Shown here one piece after another: positions 9,490-18,411 of a stretch of DNA of 64,000 nt (its first letter is position 1; each line of letters opens with the position of its first letter). The notes below the pieces were generated by a model that was not told where the DNA came from, searched no databases, and worked only from the letters and a program-made list of their open reading frames with translations. Position numbers and translations under genes: made by a program. The DNA comes from Stenotrophobium sp040387055 (GTDB taxonomy: Bacteria > Pseudomonadota > Gammaproteobacteria > Nevskiales > Nevskiaceae). The stretch covers positions 1 to 64,000 of the forward strand of contig JAZKEM010000158.1 in assembly GCA_040387055.1 (NCBI GenBank). The letters are read 5' to 3'.

Positions 9490-10365
9490 ATGAACGCTCG
9501 CGCAAAAGCAGAAATGAATGTGGAAGCCGAACTGAATGTGCCCAGCGCACAAGTTCAGCTGGTCCACTATCACTTCGGCGAACCACCCAAGAGCGTGGTC
9601 CGCATGGAAGACACCATCCGTGTCGAACTCAGCCTGACGCCGCGACATCGCAGCGCGCGCGCCTGCTTTGCTGATCGCTGGAATTCGAATCGCTTCGAAC
9701 GCATCGGCGAACTGTTTGTATTGCCGCCAACCATTGATATGACGGCAAAGAGCGATGAAACCCATTCAATGGATTCGGTGATCTGCCACCTTGCATTGGA
9801 ACCGGTGGTCGCGCTCTTCGATGAATTGCCTGATCTGTCTGATTACTTTCTGCTGACCGGATTAGATATTCGCGATCTGAATCTGAAGCGACTGATTCTG
9901 CGCATGGCCAATGAGGTTAAGCATCCGGGCTTTGGCAGCCGCATCTTGGTGGATTCTCTGGCCACACAAATCAGTGTCGAGCTATTGCGTTATGGCAACG
10001 CGATTCCGGAACTCAGACGGCAGCATGGACTCGCACCTTGGCAACTCAAACGCATTGATGATCGCTTGATTGACATCCGTGAAGCGCCAACCTTGCTTGA
10101 ACTCGCAGAGCTGTGCGGCATTTCAGTACGCCAGCTCACGCGTGGATTTCGTGCGTCCCGCGGTTGCACCGTCGGCTCTCATGTAGCGATGAGCCAGATG
10201 GATCACGCCGAACAGCTGCTCGCCAAGGATCTGAGTATCGCCGCCATCGCCGAGACACTGGGCTTTTCCTCCGCTTCAAACTTCTGCGTCGCCTTCCGTC
10301 GCGCCACGGGCAAAACCCCGGGGCAACACCGCGAAGCCATGTCGCAGTATTCCAGTCTGGCCTGA
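9490..10365 (+). CDS. AraC-family transcriptional regulator (291 aa)
   Basis: Regulator with an N-terminal sensing region (about 1-165) and a C-terminal double helix-turn-helix. The HTH pieces are visible in LLELAELCGISVRQLTRGFR and SIAAIAETLGFSSASNFCVA, ending in the family signature AFRRATGKTPGQHR. I chose the ATG at 9490. An in-frame TTG at 9442 would add 16 residues, and neither has a clear ribosome site. It is divergent from the acyl-CoA ligase/MaoC operon and upstream of the TonB-receptor operon, so it may control either or both. Confidence 0.88.
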   Translation: MNARAKAEMNVEAELNVPSAQVQLVHYHFGEPPKSVVRMEDTIRVELSLTPRHRSARACFADRWNSNRFERIGELFVLPPTIDMTAKSDETHSMDSVICHLALEPVVALFDELPDLSDYFLLTGLDIRDLNLKRLILRMANEVKHPGFGSRILVDSLATQISVELLRYGNAIPELRRQHGLAPWQLKRIDDRLIDIREAPTLLELAELCGISVRQLTRGFRASRGCTVGSHVAMSQMDHAEQLLAKDLSIAAIAETLGFSSASNFCVAFRRATGKTPGQHREAMSQYSSLA

Positions 10366-10497
10366 ACGTTCGTCAGCATCTGGCTCACTTTCAATGTGCA
10401 GGCCAAGAATCAGCCTAGACCCTGATACTGATCCCCTCTAGCTTTAAACAATACGCGGGACCACCCGCGAGTCTCAGTACAGCGAAGGGGAAGATGT

Positions 10498-13167
10498 ATG
10501 CGGAAAAATCTCGCGAAGAAATATTTTCTTGCGCCAATCGCGCTTTGCCTCACATTGGCAACGCCGACTGCTGTTATTGCGCAATCCGACAGTGAGCTGG
10601 ATAGCTTTCTGAATACGCTCGATCCAAACGAAGCGAGCAAACAATCTCCCGCAGTTGAGACGGTGCCAGAGAAGGCACCAGAGTCGGCATCCACGTCTGC
10701 GCCTCAGCCCGAACCTGCGCCCGCCAATGAAGCTGCAGCAGACACCGCACCACTGGAAGTCATCACACTTCCCGAGCAAGCCAAAGCGCCACCTCCTGCG
10801 AAAACAGACCCACAACCACGTTCTGGATTAGAAGAAATTGTCGTCACAGCCAGGCGCACCGAAGAAAATATTCAGGACGTACCCGTCGCCATCTCGGCAT
10901 TGAGCGCAAATGACTTGCAGCGCGAACAGATCAACAGCCCACAGGATTTGAACGGACGCATACCGTCACTGGTCATCACCAGCGGCAGCCAGATGCGCAA
11001 TACGGAATCTCCAACCATTCGCGGACAGGGCGCGCAATTCGGCGCCAGCCCCGGTGTTGTTATTTATATTGGCGAAGTGGCGGTTCCATCTGATCCAGTC
11101 GCCAACAACCAAGGCGGCCCCGGCAAATTTTTTGATCTGTCGAATGTGCAAGTTCTCAAAGGCTCGCAGGGCACGCTATTCGGTCGCAACACAACCGGTG
11201 GCGCATTGCTGCTAGAGCCACACAAACCGGAAGATAATCTTTCAGCCTCGATCAGTACCGGCGTCAGTAATTTGTCAGGTCGAAAACTCGAAGGCGTGTT
11301 CAATGCGCCGATCATCAGCGACACGCTACTCGTTCGTGTTGGTGGCCAGTATCTTGATCGCGCCGGCTTCACCCACGATGTCGTCACCGGCAAGGATTAC
11401 GACAGCAAGCATTACTGGACTGCGCGCGCAGGGTTGTTATGGAAACCCACGGAGGCTTTCGACAATTATCTGATGAGTTACTGGACCAGCAGCAAGGACA
11501 ACGGCACTGCTACTGTCATCGAACGCATCAATCGCGAAGGTCTTAATCGCGCGATACCCGGTGCCGTTGGCTTGGGCGCGCTGGCTCAAGCTATTCCCGG
11601 CTTGGACATCACCCAAACTGCCAACCTCGGCTGCACCGTACTGAATTTCTTTGGCCCGTCGACCAACTGCGGTCAAGACATTCTCGATGAGCAAGCCGCA
11701 CGCGACAAACGTCATGTGCAACTCAGCGGCGATCCCACCGACATGCTCAAGACCGGCGCGATCATCGACAAAGCCCGCTACGCACTGAGCGACACACTGA
11801 GCTTGGTCAACATCGCCAGCTACTCTACGTTCAGACACAGCTATCGCTGGGATCTCGACGGCTCGCGCGCATCGCTGAATGAGTTCATCAATCCTGACGG
11901 CGTGTTGCAGTCCGATGTCCGCACCATCACCGAGGAACTGCAACTACAAGGCAAGGGCTTTGATGACGCGCTGAATTTTGTGATCGGTGGCTACTATGAA
12001 AAAACCAAAGCCAAGGGCCACATCATTGCCAAGTCGCTGATGTTTGTTGATGTGGACCAGCAGTATGAACAGAGCAAGAAATCCTTCGCGCCATTCTTCC
12101 AAGGCACTTACGACCTTGGGCATTTGTTTGAACCTCTGGAAGGCCTCAATCTCACGCTCGGCGCGCGTCGCACCAACGACAAGACCAGCGGCCATGCATC
12201 AATCACACAGATTGCAGTCGGCCTCGTGCCACTGGTCGACAAGAGTTTTGTCGCCGCAGTGGAAAGCGCGGTGTGGACTTACACCGCCGGACTCGATTAC
12301 AAACTTGATGGAGATGAAAGCCACAATCTGATTTACAGCAAAGTCAGCCGCGGCTACAAAACCGGCGGCATCGCGCCGATCTCGGTCAACCCCGCGCGCT
12401 ATACCTACAAGCCGGAGTACGTCACCAATTACGAGCTTGGACAAAAATCCGAATTCACCGTTGGCCAAATTCCGGCGCGCCTCAATAGCGCGGTGTACTA
12501 CACCAACTACACCAATCTGCAGAAGGCCAGTATCGACGCCTACGTGCCACCTAATTCGGTGAGTCCAGTGCCACAGCTGGGCCAATCGATTTTCAATGTT
12601 GGCAAGGCTTGGGTTGCAGGTTTTGAAATGGACCTGACCCTTCAGCCAACTGAAAACTTCAGCTTCGTTGGCAGCTATGGCTACACGCGTGCCGAGTATC
12701 AAACATTCAAAGTGGATTACACCGGCGCGACGCCACAGCTCGATTGCAGCGGCCAGGAAAAGCTCGCCGGCAATGTGATTGATCTGGCCTGCATTCCCTT
12801 CCAGTCCACGCCCAAACAACAATTCAGTTTGTCGGGCCGCTACGCCGTGCCACTGGATCCGAAGTACGGCAATGTTGAAGCCTCGCTCACCTACACCTGG
12901 ACCGATAAGCAGTACAGCGGCCAATCCTCTCCACCAGAGGCAGAGCCCGGCGCATGGCTGCCTTCGGTTGGACTGTTCAATGCCAGCCTGAGCTGGCGCG
13001 ACATCATGAACACAAAATTGGACCTGCAACTGTACGGCAGCAACTTGGCGAACAAGCTCTATCGCATCTCCAACAGCAACCAATGGAACCTGACCTACTT
13101 CCAAAGCTCGATCTATTCAGAGCCACGGATCATTGGTCTTAACCTCAGCTATGAATGGGGTGAGTAA
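10498..13167 (+). CDS. TonB-dependent outer-membrane receptor (889 aa)
   Basis: Outer-membrane active transporter. A signal peptide ends near PTAVIAQ (about residue 29). It is followed by an unusual Pro/Ala/Glu-rich linker (about 35-105), a TonB box EEIVVTARR (about 111-119), the plug domain (to about 245) and the 22-strand barrel, ending LNLSYEWGE. The architecture matches receptors common in sphingomonads and gammaproteobacteria that degrade hydrophobic or aromatic compounds, rather than FhuA-like siderophore receptors, but the ligand is unknown. The site AAGGGGAAG precedes the ATG. Its TAA overlaps the ATG of the next gene (TAATG), so it leads a five-gene operon. Confidence 0.93.
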   Translation: MRKNLAKKYFLAPIALCLTLATPTAVIAQSDSELDSFLNTLDPNEASKQSPAVETVPEKAPESASTSAPQPEPAPANEAAADTAPLEVITLPEQAKAPPPAKTDPQPRSGLEEIVVTARRTEENIQDVPVAISALSANDLQREQINSPQDLNGRIPSLVITSGSQMRNTESPTIRGQGAQFGASPGVVIYIGEVAVPSDPVANNQGGPGKFFDLSNVQVLKGSQGTLFGRNTTGGALLLEPHKPEDNLSASISTGVSNLSGRKLEGVFNAPIISDTLLVRVGGQYLDRAGFTHDVVTGKDYDSKHYWTARAGLLWKPTEAFDNYLMSYWTSSKDNGTATVIERINREGLNRAIPGAVGLGALAQAIPGLDITQTANLGCTVLNFFGPSTNCGQDILDEQAARDKRHVQLSGDPTDMLKTGAIIDKARYALSDTLSLVNIASYSTFRHSYRWDLDGSRASLNEFINPDGVLQSDVRTITEELQLQGKGFDDALNFVIGGYYEKTKAKGHIIAKSLMFVDVDQQYEQSKKSFAPFFQGTYDLGHLFEPLEGLNLTLGARRTNDKTSGHASITQIAVGLVPLVDKSFVAAVESAVWTYTAGLDYKLDGDESHNLIYSKVSRGYKTGGIAPISVNPARYTYKPEYVTNYELGQKSEFTVGQIPARLNSAVYYTNYTNLQKASIDAYVPPNSVSPVPQLGQSIFNVGKAWVAGFEMDLTLQPTENFSFVGSYGYTRAEYQTFKVDYTGATPQLDCSGQEKLAGNVIDLACIPFQSTPKQQFSLSGRYAVPLDPKYGNVEASLTYTWTDKQYSGQSSPPEAEPGAWLPSVGLFNASLSWRDIMNTKLDLQLYGSNLANKLYRISNSNQWNLTYFQSSIYSEPRIIGLNLSYEWGE

Positions 13168-13880
13168 TGACAAACAAAAAGCGCAACACTGACGGCGAAA
13201 TCATTCTGTTCTGGGCCCTGCCTTTTCTCATCCTGACCTGGATCGTTATTTTCTTTTTGTTCCCGGGATTTTCTCCGCCGATGTCGCCGACGATGTCGGC
13301 TGAACAAGTCGCTGCGTTCTATCGCGATCCGGCCAATCTGCCACGCATCCGCTACAGCATGATCATGTTCAATTGGTTCGGCGTTGGCATCGTCACGTTC
13401 CTGGTGCTGATTGTGATGCAGATCAAACGTATGGCACATCGCACATCGATGCTGGCCTACTGCTATCTGGGTTGCTCCACAGGCGGACCCGTTCTGTTCT
13501 TCCTTGCTGATTTGTTCTGGTTGATTGCCGCTTTCCGTCCGGAACGTGATCCGCAACTCACGCAAATGTTCAACGATCTCGCTTGGATTTCATTCACAGG
13601 ACAAGTGGGCTTCATGGTCGCGCAGTGCGTGTTCCTCGCGCTGGCGATCTTCCTAGATCGACAAGCAGAGCCGATCTTTCAGCGCTGGGTTGCGCACTTC
13701 AATCTACTCATCGCCGCTGCCATTGCACCTGCTGCATTTGTCGCAACTTCACTCACCGGACCGTTGGCCTGGGATGGCCTGATCTCGTTCTGGATTCGCA
13801 ATAGCGCGCTGGCGCTATGGCTGATCGTGATGGCCATCATGGTTGGCAAAAATATCTATAAGCAGCGAGCTGTCGCGTGA
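13167..13880 (+). CDS. Six-helix membrane protein, paralogue A (237 aa), function unknown
   Basis: Polytopic inner-membrane protein with about six hydrophobic helices (roughly 12-34, 65-88, 92-120, 138-162, 172-198, 205-228). I do not recognise a named family. It is a diverged paralogue of the next gene: both carry RP(E/D)RDP after helix 3, FxGxxGF in helix 4, then FLD, and GP(L/F)AW(D/N)G(L/V)I(S/A)FW before the last helix. Start and stop overlap its neighbours (TAATG, GTGA), so it is translationally coupled to the TonB receptor and to its paralogue. The two may form a heterodimeric membrane complex; that is inference. Confidence 0.85.
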   Translation: MTNKKRNTDGEIILFWALPFLILTWIVIFFLFPGFSPPMSPTMSAEQVAAFYRDPANLPRIRYSMIMFNWFGVGIVTFLVLIVMQIKRMAHRTSMLAYCYLGCSTGGPVLFFLADLFWLIAAFRPERDPQLTQMFNDLAWISFTGQVGFMVAQCVFLALAIFLDRQAEPIFQRWVAHFNLLIAAAIAPAAFVATSLTGPLAWDGLISFWIRNSALALWLIVMAIMVGKNIYKQRAVA

Positions 13881-14671
13881 ACACAGTTGCAAGCGAGCTT
13901 GCGCCGCCACAGTCCGCTAGTACGTGGGCACGCATCGTCTGGCATTGGAAACACAACCCAAAACTTGAGTTGTGGATCATGTGGTGGGCGATGGTTTGCT
14001 TCTACCAATTGTTTGGCGTTGTTTTCGCGTTGATGACACGCGTGATGCCACCACCCAAACCTTGGTGGGATCAAGCCAGAATCGTTCAATGGTTCATCGA
14101 CAATCACAGCGGCCTGCTGTGGGGATTCGGCATCATCTTTTTGGTGTCAGGCATCACGGCCTCGATGAACGCGCTGATTGCGTACTCGATGCGGCGCATG
14201 TCAGTGAGTCGTGCATTCGCCTACAGCTATCTCGCGATTTACTCGCTCTCATCACTTCCCGGCATGTTGCTGACCGCAATTTTATTAACGGTGGGAGCTC
14301 TGCGCCCTGATCGCGATCCAGCAATCATCCATATGCTTTACGACGCCAGCTTCACTGCATTCGTCGGCACCATGGGCGTTTTCTTGATCGGCACATCGGT
14401 GTGGATGCTCGCAGTTTTTCTCGACAAGAACCGCGTGTTTCCACTGTGGTTCGGCTATCTCAACGTCTGCAATCTGCTCACCGAAATTGTTGTTGCGCCA
14501 GCGTGGATCTTTAAAGAAGGCCCATTCGCCTGGAATGGCGTGATCGCCTTCTGGGTCGACACACTAGTATTCGTGGTCTACACGATTGCATTCATCGCAC
14601 TGCTTCGACAAATGATTGTCCGTGAAGATTTTGGCAATGGCCCTTTGCCCGAACTTGAGCAGCGTGCATGA
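13877..14671 (+). CDS. Six-helix membrane protein, paralogue B (264 aa), function unknown
   Basis: Second member of the paired membrane family, with a longer polar N-terminus and about six helices (first at about 32-55). It shares the RPDRDP, FLD and GPFAWNG motifs with the preceding protein. It starts with a GTG inside a GTGA overlap, and its TGA overlaps the ATG of the oxidase subunit III-like gene (ATGA). The coupling implies co-production with the subunit III/IV-like proteins. No heme- or metal-ligand pattern is obvious. Function unknown. Confidence 0.85.
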   Translation: MNTVASELAPPQSASTWARIVWHWKHNPKLELWIMWWAMVCFYQLFGVVFALMTRVMPPPKPWWDQARIVQWFIDNHSGLLWGFGIIFLVSGITASMNALIAYSMRRMSVSRAFAYSYLAIYSLSSLPGMLLTAILLTVGALRPDRDPAIIHMLYDASFTAFVGTMGVFLIGTSVWMLAVFLDKNRVFPLWFGYLNVCNLLTEIVVAPAWIFKEGPFAWNGVIAFWVDTLVFVVYTIAFIALLRQMIVREDFGNGPLPELEQRA

Positions 14672-15243
14672 CAAACGCCACCACACTTAACACTGAACGC
14701 AGCGTCCCGGGCCAGATCGACATCTGGTATTTCGTACTGATTGAAGTCGTCATCTTCAGCAGCTACTTCATCACCTACATGCTGTATCGCATCTGGAACT
14801 CAGATATGTTCCTGCAATCGCAGGCGCATTTGAGCCAGAACTTTGGCGCACTGAATACGGTGATCCTGCTGGTCAGCTCGTGGCTGATTGCCCGAGCAGT
14901 TCAAGCTGCACGTGAACACAAGTACGAAGCTGCAGAGAAACTGGTCTTTATGACCATCGCCTGTGGCGTGCTTTTTATTGCATCAAAAATGTTCGAGTGG
15001 TCTTCGAAGATCGGCGAAGGATTCGAGTTATCAACGAACCAATTTTTCTCGTTCTATTACTTCTTGACCGGCATTCACGTGCTGCACGTGCTGATTGGAT
15101 TTGTGTTCCTCAGCGTCGTGATTTACCAGATTCGCACTCCTCATCGGCGTTCAATAAAAGTGATCGAATCCGGCGCCATCTACTGGCATATGGTCGATTT
15201 TCTATGGGTAATTATCTTTGCACTGCTGTACGTCATGAGGTGA
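14668..15243 (+). CDS. Heme-copper oxidase subunit III-like protein (NorE-like, 191 aa)
   Basis: Membrane protein of the CoxC/NorE family with about five helices. Conserved family features include the first helix after DIWYFVLIEVVIFSSYF, FMTIACGVLFIASKMFEW, and the helix containing FFSFYYFLTGIHVLHVLIGF with the conserved Glu/His region. In terminal oxidases, subunit III packs beside the catalytic subunit I; NorE-type proteins accompany some nitric oxide reductases. Neither subunit I, subunit II nor norCB is present here. It overlaps the previous gene by ATGA and precedes a subunit IV-like gene, so it belongs to the TonB-receptor operon. Confidence 0.88.
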   Translation: MTNATTLNTERSVPGQIDIWYFVLIEVVIFSSYFITYMLYRIWNSDMFLQSQAHLSQNFGALNTVILLVSSWLIARAVQAAREHKYEAAEKLVFMTIACGVLFIASKMFEWSSKIGEGFELSTNQFFSFYYFLTGIHVLHVLIGFVFLSVVIYQIRTPHRRSIKVIESGAIYWHMVDFLWVIIFALLYVMR

Positions 15244-15246
15244 TGC

Positions 15247-15534
15247 GTGAGCACGACAACAGATAAAAGACTGATGATTGTTTGCCTAGTGCTTACAGGC
15301 GTGACGCTATTGTCGTGGTGGCTGGGCGCTAGCCATGGTCACCACGCCTTTTCGCTAAACGCCGGCATTACCTGCGGCGTGATCCTGATGGCTGCGCTCA
15401 AAGTGCGAGTCATCGCTTGGGAATTCATGGAACTGAATCACGCACCTGTGAAGATGCAGCGCGTCGCAGATGCAGCATTGACATCCATCATCACAGTGTT
15501 GCTAGTGCTTTACTTCGTCGGACTCGCAGCGTAG
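15247..15534 (+). CDS. Cytochrome c oxidase subunit IV/NorF-like protein (95 aa)
   Basis: Small three-helix membrane protein of the prokaryotic subunit IV/NorF type. Features are LVLTGVTLLSWWLG, a middle helix GVILMAALKVRVIAWEFMEL with the family's K-R-WEFMEL pattern, and a last helix. It starts with GTG, 3 nt after the subunit III stop, behind a good GAGGTGA site. The subunit III/IV pair without subunit I repeats the norE-norF arrangement, but here linked to a TonB receptor and two unknown membrane proteins. Confidence 0.85.
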   Translation: MSTTTDKRLMIVCLVLTGVTLLSWWLGASHGHHAFSLNAGITCGVILMAALKVRVIAWEFMELNHAPVKMQRVADAALTSIITVLLVLYFVGLAA

Positions 15535-15578
15535 CGAGATCTTGATTTATCGAAGCTCAAATGCCCGCCTTGTTCCGT

Positions 15579-15983
15579 CTAAGGCGCGATGACGTTTAAG
15601 TGTTTGCGCTCCGCAGGAAACGCCGCTTGGCGCGCCAGTTCGCGACCTACAACCAGATGGCGAGAGAAATCAGCTACGGAGGGCGACGTGACCAATATCA
15701 CCCGCAGCCAAGCTGTAAATGCCGCTGGCTCGCTGCAGGTAAACGCAAACTGGCTATGGATTGTTTCTAGATATGGGCCGTAGCCGTTAACGACATCATT
15801 GGCGATGCTGCGGTAGGCGTACAGCGCAAATTCACGCAGAGCATTCTCTGTCGCGTAACCGCGAACCGTTCGATCAAGCTGGTCCTGTGCATCCACTTGC
15901 TGTGCCGACGGGAGTAGCGAGCAGTTGGCCTGCGCCTGACCAGCGCAGGCCAACAGCAAAACGCCGCACAACGCATTACGCAT
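15579..15983 (-). CDS. Small secreted protein, unknown (134 aa)
   Basis: An N-terminal signal peptide (LCGVLLLACAGQAQA, cleavage near residue 19) is followed by about 115 residues of mainly helical sequence with two Cys (NCSLLPS and FTCSEP) that could form a disulfide in the periplasm. No family recognised. It lies on the same strand as, and just downstream of, the small lipoprotein gene (16000-16401), so the two probably form an operon. Codons look coding throughout and the frame is undisturbed. Confidence 0.68.
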   Translation of the reverse strand: MRNALCGVLLLACAGQAQANCSLLPSAQQVDAQDQLDRTVRGYATENALREFALYAYRSIANDVVNGYGPYLETIHSQFAFTCSEPAAFTAWLRVILVTSPSVADFSRHLVVGRELARQAAFPAERKHLNVIAP

Positions 15984-15999
15984 CGGCGGCGGCGCGCGC

Positions 16000-16401
16000 T
16001 TATTGCGCCGACTGGAGTTGCACCAAATACTCCTCGGGATCGTATTCCTTTGCGGCGCCGGTGGATGTATCGATCGAGGTGCTGAGTGGGCTGGTCAACA
16101 GGATGTCGCCCCAGACCCAGCCGTTCATGCCACGGTTCAACGGCACTTCAATCGCAGCGTAGCCGCCCTTTTCAAGTATCACGGCACCGTCTTTGCGCGG
16201 GATCGTCACGCTCAACGGAGTGACGCCGACGGCGGCCTTGTTGATCAAATTGCCGTTCTTATCCTTGACCGCCGTATACACCGTGGCACCCTGCGGACTG
16301 GAGTCGATTTTGATCGACTGCTTAGTTCCGTCCACAATGGTCGCGCATGCAGACAACATGCAACAGCTGGCCAGCACCAGCAAAAGCGAGCGATTCGACA
16401 T
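16000..16401 (-). CDS. Small lipoprotein with PEGA-like beta domain (133 aa)
   Basis: The start is fixed at 16401 by AGGGGA upstream of the ATG. Residues 1-18 form a lipoprotein signal with lipobox LSAC. The mature part, with SIKIDSSPQGATVYT, GVTPLSVTIPRKDG and a Gly/Tyr-rich turn, resembles PEGA-type envelope domains, which typically bind carbohydrate or cell wall. It is divergent from the DUF4105 gene with only a short gap. Physical link to an enzyme of the lipoprotein-acyltransferase type is suggestive but not proof of a joint function. Confidence 0.75.
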   Translation of the reverse strand: MSNRSLLLVLASCCMLSACATIVDGTKQSIKIDSSPQGATVYTAVKDKNGNLINKAAVGVTPLSVTIPRKDGAVILEKGGYAAIEVPLNRGMNGWVWGDILLTSPLSTSIDTSTGAAKEYDPEEYLVQLQSAQ

Positions 16402-16423
16402 TTTTGATTCCCCTAATAAAAAT

Positions 16424-18322
16424 TTGAAAACTTCTCCTGTACAGTCATTCTTTCGTCTCGCCCCAAAGTTGCTAACCCTGCTTGGAGCGATGGCTGCTGC
16501 ACTGCCGATGAGCATAAGCGCGGCTGTATTGGATTCGCAAGATTCTGACGGCGAACAAATGAGCCGCTTATCACAGTCCCCGGCTTGGCTAGCACTGCTC
16601 GGGTATCAGTCTGGATCGTTTAGCAATGCCGTGCACAGCCAGGCTGACCGACCTGATTTTTTTGTTTCGCCCGAAGGCGTCCGTGATCCTCTGGCAGAGT
16701 TGTTAGCGGAGCGGGCTACACTTTTTGGTGATGACGATCAGGCCGTGTTGCTGCGCTGCCGCTTTCCTGCACGCTTCATCTGGTTGCAACAACAACTCGG
16801 ACTGTTGCCGCAAGTTCAGGTGTTGAAGGAATGCACGGCGCTGCGTGATTGGTACGAGTCGCTAGCGATGCAGTCGATCTCGATCGCGTTCGCTTCTTCC
16901 TATTTGGAAAATCCATCTTCGACCTTCGGCCATACCTTTCTGCGTTTCCAGACTGCGAACACGCCGACATTGCTGACGCCGACGATCAACTACGCCGCAG
17001 ACTCTGGCCAAGTCACCGATCCACTCAGCTTCATCATTAAGGGACTAGTTGGCGGTTTTCCTGGAGTAGCTGATCGGATGCCACTGTTTCGGCGCCTGCG
17101 CATCTACGGCGATAACGAGGGGCGCGATATCTGGGAGTACCCGCTAGCGCTGGACGCAGATCAGATCCGCATGCTGCTTCTCTCTCTATGGGAACAGCGG
17201 AACGGCGCTTACAACTACTACTTTCTAGACGAGAACTGCAGCTACCGAACTCTGGCCCTGATCGGCGTGACCGTGCCACAACAGGATTTGCTGCGGCCGT
17301 TCTGGCTAGACGTAGTGCCGGTGGAAACGATCAAGCTGCTTCGTCAACGAGGCTTGGCGGCTTCCGGCCAATATAGAGCCTCGTCTATACGCACGCTGTA
17401 CTGGCATATGCGCGACTTCTCCGATCGCGAGCAACAGCAAGTGGTGCAGCTGGCTCGCGGTAACCTCGCGCCACAGGATCTAGCATCTACGCCAGAGGCA
17501 AGGCGCGCGCTGATTTTGGTTGCTGCTGCCGAATATACGGCGATCCTCATCAACCGCGGACAGCTCGACCTGGATACACGTGACCGCGTGATGCATGGAC
17601 TGATTGTGGAGCGCTTGAGGTTGTCGCAAGTGCCGCCGCCGGATCCAGTGCCACCACCGCAGCCACCTGAGGCTACGCATGGCGGCCATTTTCTTTCTGC
17701 TGGCTGGGTGGATCACCAAGGAATACAGGGCGCAGAATTGGGTATTGCAGGCTTTCAGCACACGCTGATCGATCCACTGCCCGGCTACCAAGCGGGTGCC
17801 GCTATAACTGTGCTCGGCGCCCGAGTACGCTTTGAACAAGCTGGGAATCGCGAGCTAGAAAGTCTGGACTTGTTGAAGGTGGAATCCAACACGCCAAGCA
17901 ATCGATTATTCCAGCAACCTGTCTGGAGCTTGGCATTTGGTGCGCAGCGCAAGTACGTGAAGGACAGCCGTCCGCTGGTCGGTACTCTTTCCTACGCTAC
18001 TGGCTATGCGGTAGACACTGCGCCGGGCGTGCTGTCTCTGCGTTTAGGAGCAAACTTCGACACTGCGGCAGCGCTGCGTGCTGGCGTAGGCTTAGAAGGC
18101 GCTCTCAGAGTTGATCTAAGTCGACAGACTACGATGGGTTCTTATCGGTTCTACTTTGAGGAAGCGCGTTACCTGCTGGGCGAGGATAGCCGGCGCCATG
18201 AATACGGCCTGCAGCTAGGAATTCCATTGCAACGCGAGCTATCGCTAGAGTTCGATTTGGGACGTGCGGGAGCGAAGTTCACGCAGACACAGGTTGGCGT
18301 ACATCTGAGAAAGTTTTTCTGA
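16424..18322 (+). CDS. DUF4105/Lnb-type envelope protein (about 632 aa)
   Basis: Envelope protein of the DUF4105 family, whose Bdellovibrio member Lnb acts as a lipoprotein N-acyltransferase. The putative catalytic region shows SSTFGHTFLRF (His) and LDENCSYRTL (Cys) about 100 residues apart. A C-terminal beta-rich region ends in HLRKFF, like an outer-membrane barrel with terminal Phe. A Pro-rich hinge (PPPDPVPPPQPPEA) separates the halves. The start is uncertain: TTG at 16424 gives a plausible signal peptide, ATG at 16490 gives a very short one, and the frame is open further upstream. Its codons include more CTA, GCT and TCT than its neighbours, a possible sign of different ancestry. Confidence 0.78.
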   Translation: MKTSPVQSFFRLAPKLLTLLGAMAAALPMSISAAVLDSQDSDGEQMSRLSQSPAWLALLGYQSGSFSNAVHSQADRPDFFVSPEGVRDPLAELLAERATLFGDDDQAVLLRCRFPARFIWLQQQLGLLPQVQVLKECTALRDWYESLAMQSISIAFASSYLENPSSTFGHTFLRFQTANTPTLLTPTINYAADSGQVTDPLSFIIKGLVGGFPGVADRMPLFRRLRIYGDNEGRDIWEYPLALDADQIRMLLLSLWEQRNGAYNYYFLDENCSYRTLALIGVTVPQQDLLRPFWLDVVPVETIKLLRQRGLAASGQYRASSIRTLYWHMRDFSDREQQQVVQLARGNLAPQDLASTPEARRALILVAAAEYTAILINRGQLDLDTRDRVMHGLIVERLRLSQVPPPDPVPPPQPPEATHGGHFLSAGWVDHQGIQGAELGIAGFQHTLIDPLPGYQAGAAITVLGARVRFEQAGNRELESLDLLKVESNTPSNRLFQQPVWSLAFGAQRKYVKDSRPLVGTLSYATGYAVDTAPGVLSLRLGANFDTAAALRAGVGLEGALRVDLSRQTTMGSYRFYFEEARYLLGEDSRRHEYGLQLGIPLQRELSLEFDLGRAGAKFTQTQVGVHLRKFF

Positions 18323-18411
18323 CGTTGGCGTGAGTCGGAATTACCGAAGCTAAAAGCTACTCTTCAGAATTTTCTGAGAGTCACAGTTTTCTAAACGCAC
18401 TCGCTTTAGGT

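Noticed and set aside
12199..13104. 301-codon open frame on the minus strand inside the TonB receptor gene
   Set aside because: It is antisense to strong receptor signatures, has no ribosome site, and its composition reflects the opposite codon bias.
16193..16423. Upstream extension of the DUF4105 frame
   Set aside because: It is antisense to the lipoprotein gene, which has a clear start and ribosome site at 16401.
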